From Pochonia chlamydosporia 170 (Eukaryota; Ascomycota; Sordariomycetes; Hypocreales; Clavicipitaceae): a stretch of 64,000 bases of DNA. The position numbers and the translations under genes are program-made. The notes beneath the pieces are model-generated. The model was not told the DNA's origin, made no database searches, and worked only from the letters and a program-made list of their open reading frames with translations. Numbering within the stretch: the stretch's first letter is position 1; each line of letters begins with the position of its first letter. The DNA is taken from positions 434,001 to 498,000 of the forward strand of contig NC_035795.1 in assembly GCF_001653235.2 (NCBI RefSeq). The letters run 5' to 3'. Positions 34,898-47,971 of this stretch are shown here, one piece after another.

Positions 34898-37800
34898 ATG
34901 ATGAAATCACCGAACCAAATGCATGAGGCACGTGGCGAGCACACATTGAATTTGCCTCGATCTAGCTCAAATTTCGGTGTCGACATCAGGACTGAGAGCT
35001 CGTGGAGACTACTTTTTTACTTTACCAAAAGAAACCACCTTTGCGTCCTCTCTGCCGCTCTCGCCTCAACAGCCGTAGTTGCCACTCTGAGAACACTTCT
35101 TTCAGTAGCCTTGGGCCGAATATTTGACATTATTTCTGAGTTTGGCCGGGGAACTCGTACAGGACACAGTGCTCAAGTCAATGTTTCCGCCTGGTGTCTT
35201 GTACTCGTCGGCATGGGCATCGGAAATTGGCTGGCAAACACTTCCCTTCTCAGTCTCTGGGTTGTTTTTGGCGAGTTGCAAGCGAGCGAGATTTATAGGA
35301 ATGTCTTCACGAGCCTTTTGTCAGAGAGCACAAGCTGGTTTGCGTCGTTGAAAGATGGTGTTGAAGGTCTTCACGTCAGAATACACACGTAAGCTCAAAC
35401 CCAAGCCCCTGACGGCAAGTTCTGACAAAGGCTGAACAAAACATCACATTGATAGACAAACCCGTGATTTTCAGCTGGCAACATCTCAAGTTCTGGGCTT
35501 CATCATCTGTGACACTGTCACATCTTGTGCTTCACTCGGTATTGCATTCTACTATTCTTGGAAGCTAGCCTTAGCCCTTGTGTCTACTTTACCGATTTCC
35601 TTCATCCTCCTTTGCATAGTCTCCCATAACCTGGATTCAGAACTGTGGGCCCAGAAACAGTATTTGCAAAGAGCTTCCACTTTCGCAGCCGCCGCCATGA
35701 ACGGCATCGACCTTGTTGCTGTTTTTGGAGGCTATGATCGGGAGGTGTTCAGGTACGGTTCAGTCCTCAAGCTTGCCGCACGACACTTCTTGCTTCAAGT
35801 TCGCTGCAATGCTATTCAAAAAGGCTACATTGCTTTCTGGTCCATTTCAATTTTTGTTTTGGGCTTTTGGTACGGCCTTGTTTTGGTTGAACAGGGCACA
35901 CCGCCTGGACATATCGTTACAACCTTTTATGCAATTTTGACTGCATTCCAAGGCGTTGAGTCCTTCGCTGTCCACTGGCTCGTCTTGTCAAAAGGCAAAG
36001 GCGCAGGTTATTTCTTGGCCAACCTGATTAGACAAAAGGAAACCCTGGAGTCTCCGCCAAGTGCCGGCACCGAAGCTAAGATTGTTAGCTGCATCGGGGA
36101 TGTTCGGTTAGAACATGTAAGCAACTACATCAAGAGCTGAACAACTATGTCGAATGGCACATTCACTAAGATATGATGCAGATAAACTTTACCTACGAGT
36201 CAGATCCGAGCAAAAATTGTCTGACAGATGCTTCAATGCACTTTCCAGCCAAGAAGATGACGTTTATGATTGGAGAGAGTGGTTCAGGGAAAAGCACAGT
36301 TTGTTCTCTGATTGCTAACCTTCTGACACCGGCTGACGGGCAGGTAACAATCGATGGCCATCCTGTTCATCAGCTACAAAACAGCTGCCTTCGAAGACAC
36401 GTTGCACTCATACAACAGCAGAGCCCCGTCATCCATGACACCTTTTTCAACAATGTGGCACTTGGGCATAATTTTCCGTCAGAAGTTACAATGTCGGACG
36501 TTTTGCGAGCATGCGAATTCGCGCAGCTAGACTCTGCTATTTTAAGCTTGCGTAATGGAGTCTCTACGGTGATTTCAGCCGACGCTCGGCTGCTTAGCGG
36601 TGGTCAAAGACAAAGGCTTGCCTTGGCCAGAGCAAAACTGCGTGATCCGGAAGTCTTGATACTAGACGAGCCCACGAGCGCCTTGGACCCTGCCAGTCAA
36701 ATCACAATCATGAAAGCCATCAGGAAGTGGCGGCACGGCAAGACTACCATCATCGTCACTCACGATCTGTCCAACATCGAGGATCAAGACTTCGTTTATA
36801 TCCTGAAAAATGGCTCCGTGTTTTGCCACGGCCGAATGAATCAGCTGCGGAATATCGCAGAAGAATGCTGCAATGCGAAAGATGGAAGAAGAACCAACAG
36901 TCGTCACTTTAGCAATAGCTCGGTCTCAAATTCCAGCTTCGGGCCACGAGCAACAAGTCAATTATCCCCGGCTCATGTCCATGACCATCTCCAAGAGTCG
37001 CAGAGAAACTCACTTCTTGTAGCTTCGCCACCATGGTCACGCGGTTATAACGACTCCTCCACTCAAAATTTTGAAAAGAATACACGCAAACGATTGTCAA
37101 GACCCGTATCAGTGGGCTGGCAACTAGCCTCTGATGCGGAAAGCAAACAGAAACAGTTCTCAAACTACGTAGAAAGTCGTTTTGCTATGTCAGTGGCCGC
37201 TGGAGGAGCCCCAACTTCAAAACTGCAGCTCGGGCCTGTCAAGGAAGAATCGCGGGACACGGTGAAAAGACAAAACGCTGTGGACGCAGAAAGCTCCACC
37301 TCCTTGGGTCATGAATTGCCGAGAAAATACGACAAATTCCATGGTCAAGTCGGCAGACGGCGGCCGCGATCTGTTTGATCGCCGAGTTAGATCTTTGCCT
37401 GGCATCATCAACACTGTGTGGTGGGCAGTACCGGGCCGGGATTGCTTTACTCTCATCGTCGCCATTATCCTCTGTCTGATTGCTGCTAGCGCGACACCAG
37501 CCTTTTCCTACTGCCTTGCCCAACTTCTAGCCGCAATGTGGGCAGAGGCCGGCAAAGAAGTGGGTGTGAAATGGGCACTGTACCTTGTGGGAATTGCTGC
37601 CATTGATGGACTCTGCACAGGTGTTGGCCATTACCTCTTTGAGAAGGTCGGCCAAACCTGGGTGGACAACCTGAGGAAAACTGCACTCAGAAATATCTTG
37701 GAACAGCCAAACAGGTGGTCCCAAGGAATCGACGAGACCGGCAGGCATCTGGGCCAATGTCTTGACAGGAACGCCCAGGAGATGCGAGCCATAATTGGCA

Positions 37801-39197
37801 AAATCCTTCCTGTCATAATAGTCGTGCTGGCCATCATGTTCATCTCGATCGTCTGGGCCATGACAATCTGCTGGAAACTGACATTAGTTGCATTGTCACC
37901 TTTGCCATTAATTATAGTAATGGTGAAGGCCCATTCTATGGTCAGTTCCAAGTGGGAACAGAGGTGTAACATGGCAGCTGCAAATATCAGTGCCATTCTG
38001 CGAGAAATGTTGATCAATTTTGAGTTCGTTCGAGTTTTTAGTCTTGAATCATACTTCAATGACAGGCAATTCTCAGCAGCTGGTCATTGTCTGCGCACTG
38101 GGCTTCAGAGATCGCTCTATACAGGGCCATTATTTGGCCTTTATCAGTCCATTGTTATGCCTCTTGCCGCCTTGGTTTTCTATTATGGCACCTCAATTGC
38201 GGCTGAAGATACGGGTGCCAATGTCGGAAAAGTCCTTCAAGTCATCAATCTCCTACTGTTTAGCATAGGAACTGCGTTCGAGCTGCTAAATGGTCTTCCG
38301 GAGCTTCCTTGTTCGAAAGAAGCAGCTGCTGAGTTACTCGCATACGTCCGCTTACCTCGAGTTACCCAACAACCCCTGAAAACCGTTACAGATCAGCCAT
38401 CCTCTCTCCTCCCCATACGAATTCGCAATCTGGATTATGTGCCTGATCGATTCTCTCCCAAGCTTCTAAACAGGCTATGCTTGGAGATTGAACAGGGCAG
38501 GTCCTTAGCCATAGCTGGTGCGTCTGGTAGTGGTAAATCGACACTGTTGTCGATTCTGCTCGGAATAAATGCACCGAGCAATCTGGCACCGGGTCAGTTC
38601 AAGGATCAAAATTTTTGTTTGACTTTTGGTGACGCATCCAACACCGCCATGGACGTGCGACATCTACGTTCCATGATGGCATATGTTCCTCAAAAGCCAT
38701 TTCTTTTCCCTACTACTATTGGCGAAAATATTGCCTACGGGATTGATGCATCGTCCACTCAGTCTCTAAAAGACACTGTTATCCAAGCAGCCAAAATTTC
38801 TGGAATACATGATTTTATTGAATCTCTTCCAAATGCATACGACACTATTGTTGGTGATGGGGGGCAAATGTTGTCCGGTGGTCAGGCTCAGCTGGTGAAT
38901 GTTGCGCGTGCCTTGGCAAGAAAACCACAACTTCTTGTCCTGGATGAGCCTACAAGCGCCCTGGATGAGAAGAGCGCAGCCGCAGTCCGTTCAGCCATAA
39001 CATCTCTTATCCGATTATCGTGTAAACAACAGAGCACCATGGCTATCGTTGTTGCAACTCACTGCCCGAAAATGATGCAGGCTGTAGACGAGATCTTGGT
39101 TCTTGACGCAGGCTCCAAAGTTGAGCAAGGACCATACGAGACTTTGGTGGCAAACCGCGGGTCTCTTTGGAAACTAGTTGATCACGACAGAAAATAG
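34898..39197 (+). CDS. ABC-B full exporter, Ste6/AtrD-type (pheromone or multidrug)
   Basis: Two transmembrane domains and two nucleotide-binding domains in TMD-NBD-TMD-NBD order; about 1,390 aa. The family includes yeast Ste6 (a-factor export) and fungal AtrD-like pumps. Clear exons are 34898-35388, 35456-36116 and one from 36182. NBD1: Walker A GESGSGKST (about 415-423), signature LLSGGQRQRL, Walker B ILDEPTSALD (about 544-553), switch His578. The second half, open to 39197, has NBD2 Walker A GASGSGKST (38517-38543), LSGGQ (38871-38885), LVLDEPTSALD and THC switch His. TMD1 includes WVVFGELQASE, LATSQVLGF and FWYGLVLVEQG, typical of the Ste6/AtrD branch. The two halves are in different frames that overlap at 37266-37378, inside the linker; either a tiny unrecognised intron or a real or artefactual frameshift lies there. 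If the frameshift is real, the protein would be cut after NBD1. Convergent with the Ca2+ ATPase gene. Confidence 0.85.
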
Positions 39198-39480
39198 GGT
39201 CGTTGGGTTCGCGTACTGAAGATTAGTAGAGCCAACCTGACACTAACAAGGATCAAGCTCTTCACCTTGTGTCATCTGGGTGAGGGTCGAAACAGGAACA
39301 AACGTTAAGAAGAGTACTTGCCAAAATTAAGAATCTCTAGTACTATTGTATAGAAGTCATTTCGTCATGATGTATTTACAAAATCTGTACACTTGCAGCG
39401 GCATCTCTGAGTGCGCAGTTCTGCCAAGCAAATATGCAATAAAATCTATGGGTTCTCTCAACTTCTTGTGCATCACCTCT

Positions 39481-42400
39481 TCATCTACGTTTGGAGCGCA
39501 GAAAGCTCTCCCATGTCAATCCAGATTTTTGCGGCACAGTAGTTGTTGGCGTGGGCCTAGTAGGCTCAACCCAAACTGCTCGTGCGGGTTGTCTCCTCCG
39601 CCGCACAGGAGGTTCCTCTTCCTGATCTGTTATGCTCATGAACTGCATGATTGCAAGGTCCTGGCTAGGCGGCACATTGAGATTGCTTCGTTGCCGGAGA
39701 ATCGGGTCATCCTTCAGGGTCTTTGGATGGAGTTCCAAGATATTCTTCCCAATGAAACGACCTGATCGAGCAGCATCAATCAACAATTGCAGATCCAAAG
39801 CCTCCCTATCACCCTGGCTTGCATCTTCAGTTATTGCCCCGGACGCCTCCCGTCTATGAGCTGATACCTCGCTTCGTGTTGATCCGCTGATGGGCCGTTT
39901 GGAGGCTGCAATGTCTCCCGGGCCATTCCCACTGCTTTTGCTGGTGGTTGTCATCTCTTGCGACTCTTCGTCTACTCTTTGGCGACTACGAATATGCAAA
40001 ATAGAGAGACACGCGCACCAACCTTTGAATGGCTTGGTGAACCATCTAAGGAAGCGACCAACTTGCTGGAAAAAGGAGGCAACATATCTGTCTGGCACCT
40101 GACGAATCAAGGCCCCAAGGGGAATGGTAAGGATACCAAACAGCATACTCCATCCCCACTGAGCTCCAGTTAGAGGAACCGTATCAAAGGCCTCTCCACC
40201 TTTGAAGATGATGACAAATTGGCCAACAAGAGTGAGAACTTGAACACCAATAAACCAAGGGTTGCGTAGTACTCCTTGATACCAGATATCCAACTTGTTG
40301 TCCACCCGTCGACAATTATGCTGGTTGAAGAATTGCATCCAAACGTAAATATTAAACACCAAGGTCTGTAATTTTTCGAACTCAGATTCTGTGTGCGGAT
40401 CAAAAATATCCAATGCTGCGTAATGGACAGTAAAAACAACTGCAAGCTGGTATATGGCTTGACCTAGAATCATTTTCCACATTGTAATGGTAATGATCGG
40501 GGCATTTCGCGGTTCCGGTTTGCGCTTGAGGAAATCGGGGGATGGATGGTCAGTGGCGAGACCCAACGAAGCGAAAATATCCATGATCAAGTTGATCCAG
40601 AGCAACTGCACGACTGTAAAGATAGAGTCGCCGACAAGCTTCGAAATGATTGTCAGAATACCGGCTGTGATATTAATAGTGAATTGAAACTAATTGTGTG
40701 TCAGTTTATGTAAAGGCAGCCTGGCAAGTGGGAATGCAACATTTGCTAGTTACAATCACGACTTACTTGACAAAACTTTTTGACGGCATCATTAATGGTT
40801 CGGCCCCAGCTCAACGATTTCACAATGGAGGCAAAGTTGTCATCAAGCAAGATAATAGATGCCGCCTCCTTGGCAACCTCGGTACCTTGGATACCCATTG
40901 CAAAACCAACATCTGCAGCTTTGAGGGCAAGGGCGTCATTGGTGCCGTCTCCAGTGACTGCTACGGTCTCTTTCATTGCGCGCAGACGATTGACTAGGAG
41001 AAGCTTATCTTCTGGGCTCGATCTGGCCAAAACTTGAAGACGCGGGATCACTTCGTCCAGTTGAGTCTCAGAGAGTTTCCGGAATGTTGGCCCATCCATC
41101 GCGATACCTCCCCCAGAATAGATCCCGCATTCGGCAGCGACAGCTTTGGCAGTCAGGAAATTGTCGCCAGTAACCATGCGAACAAAAACCCCAGCATCCT
41201 GGCACTTCTTTACCGAATCGATAACTTCCAGGCGAAGAGGGTCACGAATGCCAAAGAAACCGATGAAAATCAACCCCGAGGCAAGCCACTCGAGGTTGAC
41301 GGTTGCCGGGTCGTCATCAGGATGTTCAAAAACGTCGGATTCGTCAAAATCTTTGTATGCGATAGCTACCGGACGCAACATTTTATTCGCATAGTCTTGA
41401 ATGGTTTCCCGGTAGCCAGGTCTGTCATCTTCTAGCAGCCGGGCGGTCGTGAGTTGATATGTGTGGTCTTCCAAAACATAAGCGCAATATTCAAAAACAA
41501 TCTCAGCGGCACCCTTAACCAATAGTCTGTATCTCCCGTTGGGAAGCCGCACGAGCACTGCCATCCACTTTCGGGACGACTCAAATGGAAGCATGGTGAG
41601 CACAGGGTTGTTAGCCCTCTCGGCTCTTAACAGTCCCATGCCCAAATGGTCTCGACTGAATTTCAACAGAGCGGTTTCGGTACTGGACCCGAAATATTCT
41701 GCGATCTTGGAGTCGTCACTCTCGAAAGCGGTCGAATTGAGCGCAATGCTGTCTTTTATGAGGTCCTTAACTTCAGGCGACATGCGATTGACAAGTTTGG
41801 CGGAGCCTTCATCTCGAATGATGGCAGTTTCTGGCCGAGCATGCCCAGCGCCAGCCGTGGAGTCTGTATCATCAAAGGTGCCGTCAAGACCAATACGGCC
41901 AGCAACAACGGTCATGGCATTCTGCGTAAGAGTGCCAGTTTTATCAGAACAGACGCAAGTAGCGTTGCCCATTACTTCGCAAGAACGAATGAGTCGCACC
42001 AGGTTGTTATCTCGAAGCATACGAGTGGTGGCAAACGCCAGCGCGACGGTGACATTCAATGCTAGACCTTCGGGAACTGTTATGATGACGACAGTAATAG
42101 ACAATATGAGAATGTGGAAGAATGCCTCGGCTTTATTAGACGGTCCCTTGTTTGCCATGTCCTTGAGCTGCACCAAATATCGAATGAACAAGATGAAGAA
42201 GAAAACGGTGCCGACGATGGCGCCAAAAACGATGAGCTGCTTGCCCAGGCGACCCAGCTTGGCTTGAAGTGGTGTCTCCTCAACGTCCTCACGTAGGGAC
42301 ATAAGGGTTCTTCCATAGGTAGAGTTGGCGCCAACCGATGTGACAAGATAGCGACCAACACCTCGAGAGATAGTAGTGCCGCTCAGGATGAATGGGTCAG

Positions 42401-43328
42401 CATCTACGGCATGAGAGGCGCCGTGATCTCCGGGCACGGTCTTGTGTACCATTCCAGATTCACCAGAAATCGAAGACTCGTTGATGTGAAGACCAGAAGC
42501 CTGAATGAGCACGCCATCCACGGCCACCACTTCTCCTGCTTCAAGATGCATTACATCTCCGACGTTGACTTCTGTTAGCGATATGAGCTGTGCTCTTCCA
42601 GATCTGAAAACGGTGACTTCGCGATGCTTTTTACGCTGGTTCAGCTTTTCAAACTTGTGATTCTTCTGCCAGTCATTGGCAGCGCTTGCAAGAACAATGA
42701 TAACGATAGCAATGACAACAGTAACGCCGTCGACCCACTCAATGTTGGAAGTTCCCTCTTCGGCGCTCACGGATTGGTAAATGCCAATGGCTAAGGATAT
42801 GGAGGCAGATATTGTGAGAAGTATGAGAAGCTTGTCATTGAAAGCAATCCACATGAGTTTGAGAAAGGACTTTTGTTTCCTGCGAGGCAGTCGATTCGCT
42901 CCGAATGTTCTTTTCCGATCGGCAAAATGGGGATCCGGCCCGTCTCCGAGACGCAAAGAATGGTGGTGAGCATGGTTAGCCGACGATGCTTGGACGGCCT
43001 GGGGTACGGGAGGACGACCCTCTCGGCCAGCGGTCACAGCTTCGTCGAATGTGACGGAGCCATCAAGATTGGTCTCGTCGGCGCTGAGACCAGCTGCCGT
43101 GTCGGTACGAAGGCCAGCAGCAAGGCCATGGATGCCGCCAAAGTATTCGAGAGCTTCAAGACTGCGCAAAGTCAACAGCTGGTGTAGCTGGTAAGGCGTG
43201 AAAGCGAAGTTTCCGGGCGGCGTGGGCGAGTCTTCGCGCATAATCTCAGCGATGGGTCTGGCATTCTGGCTTTGGGTCGAGCCTTGGTTGTCACCACGCC
43301 GAATTGGTGCAATAGCAATTGAATCCAT
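39481..43328 (-). CDS. Calcium-transporting P-type ATPase, Pmc1/PMCA type
   Basis: P2B-type pump that moves Ca2+ out of the cytosol; in fungi usually into the vacuole. Exons are 43328-40767 and 40689-39481 (1256 aa), joined in phase at KKFCQ/FQFTINITAG across a 77-nt intron with donor GTAAGT. N-terminal cytosolic region to about 160, then TM1-2, actuator loop with SGESG (about 288-292), PEGL in TM4 (about 419-422), phosphorylation site Asp462 in CSDKTGTLTQ, nucleotide-binding domain, hinge GDGTNDALALKAADVGFAMG, and TM5-10 with LLWINLIMDIFASLGLATD. A C-terminal extension of about 190 residues follows the last helix and may be regulatory. The length fits yeast Pmc1 and filamentous relatives, which sit in the vacuole; localisation is inferred. 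Confidence 0.94.
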
Positions 43329-46230
43329 GAAATCAAGGAATCAATGGTTCAAACTCGCGAGAGTCTGGGAGGTGGAACTAGAGGCGGTATTTCCGAGGCC
43401 TTCACGGACTGAAAAGGCAGTGGTTGAGCATGTCCATAGAATGCAAAGGAAATTGAGTCAAGCGCAGGTCGGCTCGGTTGCAAAAGGACGAGATGTATGC
43501 GTTTCAATGAGGGTAAGATGGCAGAACTAAACGCTCGTCGGTGACAAATATTTAAAAAAAGACAAAACAGGCCCTGTTTGAGGCGAAACAGAGCTGCAGT
43601 TTAAAAAGATAATGCAACAACGAAAGGGATGATTTGCCCAGGAATATTTTTTTAAGTTGAGCTTTGGTGGTGGTGGTTCGTCGAAGTGTGAGTCTGTCGG
43701 AAAGCAGTTGATTGGACTTGGGAACTTCGGACTGAACAGCGCAGATCAGTGTGGAGACGCCAGCCAGATGGCCCGAGTGGTACATATGCGGATGGGTACT
43801 CGGTACAGTGAATGGCTGCGGTTGAGCAGGTAAAATACAGCTAGACCATGTAGAATTTACTTGACGTCGATTCCGGGCTGTTGTTCCGGCCTGCAAGTGG
43901 CACATGCAACGCTTGGGGCGCAAAACGCCTCAGTGGAAAGATGAGCAGGCTCCCCAGCACGGGATGCAAGTGCCAAGGCTGAGATGCCCCACCCAATTGC
44001 AGCACATATTGTGTCTGGTCTGGCAATTTTCTGGTTGAAGCCTTGAAGCCCAAAAGCCCACCACCGTTGACATGCAAGCCCATGACCAGGGTAAGTAGTG
44101 GTCTCCGGAGCAGGCATGTTGATCAATTGATGGCGCTGGGTATTTACTAGGAAAGTATTGACTGTTGCTGGTCTGGTCTGGTCTGGTCTGGTCTGTCTGA
44201 GCCGATGTAGGCTGTGGTTGGTGGTTATCAAGGAACAGATTAAAGTCAATTTGATACTTAAATACCCTCGTCAACTCCCTTCCCGCATCCCGCATCCCAC
44301 ATTACACACAGGCAATCTAGTTTTGTCATTAAAAGAGCACTCCATGCTTGTCACAAACTACGGACTCCGTACTCTGTACAGTTAATGAGGCTTGACCCAT
44401 TAGACGCTTTTGTGGAGAATGCCAGTTTTCTCTCATCATTGATCCTTCACTCCATCAATTGCTAGAGTTTCCCTTTGCCCCCATCATGGTCAGCTCCATG
44501 CGAGTTGCCATGCACTTTATCATGTTCTTGTCGCAACTAGTAGCTTGGCAGTCCGACGAGCCAAACACGTTGGTGGTTGCCCCGGCTTGGTGCTCCATTT
44601 GATCCCACTACATCAAAAAGACCAAATGAACAAATGGCCAATGGTCTCTGCCTGCGGGGATCCCGGTAAAATAGATAAATGGGGGCTTGCTTGACTCTGG
44701 GTCTATCACTATTCCCATGCCATCCCATCCCATCCCATCATCAGAACCACTTGATCACACCTTTGGTCTGCTGGTACAGGACCGAGCGTTGCATTTATCC
44801 TTGCCTTGACGACGTAACAGTAACGTCCGGTATGCACAACACAACAGACCGACCCTCCATTCATCATCACCCAGGCGTCAAATGGCAAGATCAAAGTGGC
44901 TGGGACCGTGGAGTCGATATCGGCAACCCCGTGTGGCTCAACCACCAGACATGCATGCATGTAAGCTCAACACTCAACTCTAAAAAAGCACATTGAAACG
45001 ACCTTCGCCAGCGCCATGTGCAAGCAAATTAGTTGAATTCTCGACAGGTTTTGGTGAATCTAGAAAACTCTATAGTAGAGCTCACGAGCCTGATCACCAG
45101 TTTACTACGGTGCCTTCAAGCGAACATGCATATGCCCGGTCATGTTCATGTCGACGTAATCAACCAAGCGGGTAGCCAAGTCTTTAGTTCCAATTTTCAG
45201 CCCAGTAGAAGTTTTCAACCTGGGCGCAACAAATGCTCTCACAGTTTGGGTTCCTCCCATTAGTTAGCCATCTTGATCTAACAGCATATGCACTTCTCCT
45301 CCATCCCCATGTGCCATAACTGGACCAGGTCTTGTTTGAAATCACACCAAGTCGAGCCCCTGTGATCAATCGAGATCGGCCATGTCTTCCCTCAAACCCA
45401 TGATATGGGGCAGGGCAGGCAGAATTGATGTCGTTCTGCTGCATGCTAGATATACATGATAGTCCAGCCCACACGAGAATACGCCTAAGGTTGACCTAAG
45501 ACGGGGGCATTCAAAGTCTGAGGAGGGAAGATTTAACTATCAATATTCATGACAGGTGCAATCATAAGATGAAGTACCGGGTATGGAGTACGTCGTATTA
45601 GCAATGGCAACAGTAAGTCCTCAGAAGTTCGCGGCGTTCATTTCAGTATGTCTTAAAATCCTGCACAGCTCAACACAACAAAACAAGCGAGTCGAGACTT
45701 GGATTTGGACGACCAAGGCACCACTCCTTCCTCAAAAAGTGCTTAATGTACCTCTTTTCAACATTTGATAGGTCGTTTCATCTCATTTTCCTTTCGGTTA
45801 TTCGACGTTTGTGGCCCAAATTCGGTGTTTGCTCTGAGGTGCTGTGAGCTTGGTGCCACGCTGAAACCCCGTATGTGGTACAGGACAACCCAACCCGCAT
45901 CAAATCACTTGTCTCTCGAGTACACAGGCAGCTGAGGTTCATCTAAATAGATATGACACTTATATTCGTGAAAGTTGCCACTGACCTCGCTTCGTTTCTC
46001 GCGTGAGGAACATCCGCTACACTAGTTTGTAGAACCACGCACGGAAGGGGAACTTTTCATGACATAAAATTTACAAATGCTACTACGTAGACTACCTTAT
46101 TCCCGCTGTGGTTGTTCAGATACTTAAGCCCGACATCTTCCTCGGCTCCTCTCCCTGTTCTCTGTACCCTAGAAACTACTTGAACCACCTCCAGAATTGG
46201 CATTCTATCAACACCATATTGCCACGCTGA
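43329..46230. other. Intergenic region with pentanucleotide repeats
   Basis: 2.9 kb without a supported gene. It holds the promoter of the Ca2+ ATPase gene at the left and of the permease at the right. A (GTCTG)5 array lies at 44171-44195 and a CATCC run at about 44721-44738. An 86-codon minus-strand frame at 43857-44117 has an ordinary look but no family motif. Confidence 0.55.
44171..44195. repeat. (GTCTG)5 pentanucleotide array
   Basis: Five tandem GTCTG units followed by TCTG; the longest array of this unit in the window. Confidence 0.92.
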
Positions 46231-47653
46231 ATGCGCTACTGTGAATCCTCCAGGATGATATTGGGTCTAATACCTCTTTTACTAGATGTTGTGTTGGTCC
46301 AATGCCAACGTTTAAGCCCAACGGATGGAGCTGGTAGCATCGTGGCGCCACGAGTAGTTATTTTGTCCATGGTCAGTCAATCAATCGTGAAGCCTCCATG
46401 TCTTCTCCCTAGATCTAAGAGTCCTGATTTTACTTCAATGCGATAGTGGCGTCCCGAAGCACAGGTATGGCATAGACGGTTCAACGAATCAAAATTAGGG
46501 AACCTCACAGCTGTGTCAACTGCTATTCCTGGACTGTCAATGCTTTTCCCCAGCATTTTTTGTACCGAAACTGGGCATGTCTGTCAACTTACACTAGGAG
46601 AAGGAGAGATCAATGCCGCAGCGTCAATGATGGCATTGATACTGTCAAACCGATTTGATTTTAGACAGACATATTTCCTCTTCGCGGGAATTGCGGGCGC
46701 CAATCCGCACCACGCCACTATCGGCAGCGTTGCCATTGCTCGTTACGCAGTTCAAGTTGCACTTCAGTATGAAATAGACCCCCGATCACTGCCACAAGAT
46801 TGGCCAACTGGTTACATCTCCTACGGGCGTGATTATCCACTTCAGTATCCTTCAGTAATATATGGGACAGAAGTTTTTGAAGTCAATGACAACCTACGTC
46901 AGGCAGCATTTGCACTGGCATCCAAGTCCAGACTCAGTGACCAGAACGGCCCAAGAGAATATCGGTCAAAATACTCTGGCGGCGGATATCGGGATGCCGT
47001 GGCTACAAGAGCACCAAGTGTTGTCAGATGTGACATTGCAACGAGTGATGTGTACTACTCTGGCACGAAGCTTGCAGTAGCTTTTGAAAACACGACAGAA
47101 CTTTGGACGAATGGATCAGGCATATACTGCATGAGCGCTCAAGAAGAGAACGCGACTCTCGAAGTAATGGTTAGAGCCGCCATTGAGGGCGTGGTTGACT
47201 TTGCACGTATCATACTTCTCAGATCAGGTGAGTCATCGAACATACAATACCATTTGAGTCCTTGTGGCTCTGGGAGAACCATCAGAGTCTGGATGGATGT
47301 TGAATGCTACTGCAGGCTCAAACTTCGATCGACCACCGCCCGGGCTGTCGGATTGGGAGCATCTAAGGCGGACAGATCAGAACGGTTTCTTGCTTTCCAT
47401 CGAGAACTTATACAATGCCGGAATAGAAATTGTTCGTGGCATCGTTTCCGACTGGAATTGCACGTACGAGCGCGGAATAGAACCGAAAAATTATATCGGG
47501 GACATCTTCGGTAGTTTAGGAGGTAATCCGGACTTTGGATTTGGGAGTATCACGGCAGGTAAGAAAGTCAAATCGAGGGGTCAAGATGCGGATTTGGCTT
47601 TCCTAGAGATGGAACGACGAGAGAGATTTGGTCTCAGGGCTGTACTAAAGTGA
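46231..47653 (+). CDS. Purine nucleoside permease (NUP family), secretory signal
   Basis: Belongs to the NUP family, first described in yeasts as nucleoside uptake proteins and structurally related to nucleoside phosphorylases. Exons are 46231-46371, 46447-47227 and 47316-47653 (419 aa); introns of 75 and 88 nt, phases close. The N-terminus has a hydrophobic core (MILGLIPLLLDVVLVQC), so a signal peptide is likely; ATG at 46255 is an alternative start that gives a cleaner signal. Family blocks: PRVVILSM joined to WRPEAQVW, GEGEINAAASMMALILS, YFLFAGIAGANPHHATIGSV, ARYAVQVALQYEID, YGTEVFEVN, VVRCDIATSDVYYSG, NGSGIYCMSAQEENATLE and, after the last intron, GSNFDRPPPG. Transport itself cannot be judged from sequence: there are no multiple membrane helices, so an extracellular or vacuolar enzyme-like role is equally possible. 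Confidence 0.85.
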
Positions 47654-47971
47654 GAGCTTGTGGCTGAATTGAAAGCTTTGTTTCCTCGTCTATGCAACCT
47701 GACTGTAACCCAAACATTGTCATCTTTATGTTGATGGATTGAACCGATGAAATTGCACACGCGTCACTGGCACGAAGTCACGGACACAGACAACCATGGC
47801 TAGATGCGAATTTTCATGAGTACGTCGTCACTTCCGGCTGGGAATGGAAGAGCAGTGTCTGGCACGTCGCGAAAATCTCTAGAAAATGTATACAATAGCA
47901 TTTTACTGATGGCGTGGTAGCCAGGGAGAGATCATGAAGCTGCCCCGTGCATCTCGATGAGCCTAAAATCT
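47654..47971. other. Convergent intergenic region
   Basis: Short 3' region between the permease and iks1 genes; nothing recognised. Confidence 0.7.

Noticed and set aside
43857..44117. 86-codon minus-strand open frame upstream of the Ca2+ ATPase gene
   Set aside because: Composition is ordinary but there is no family motif, and other frames of the same stretch are equally open.
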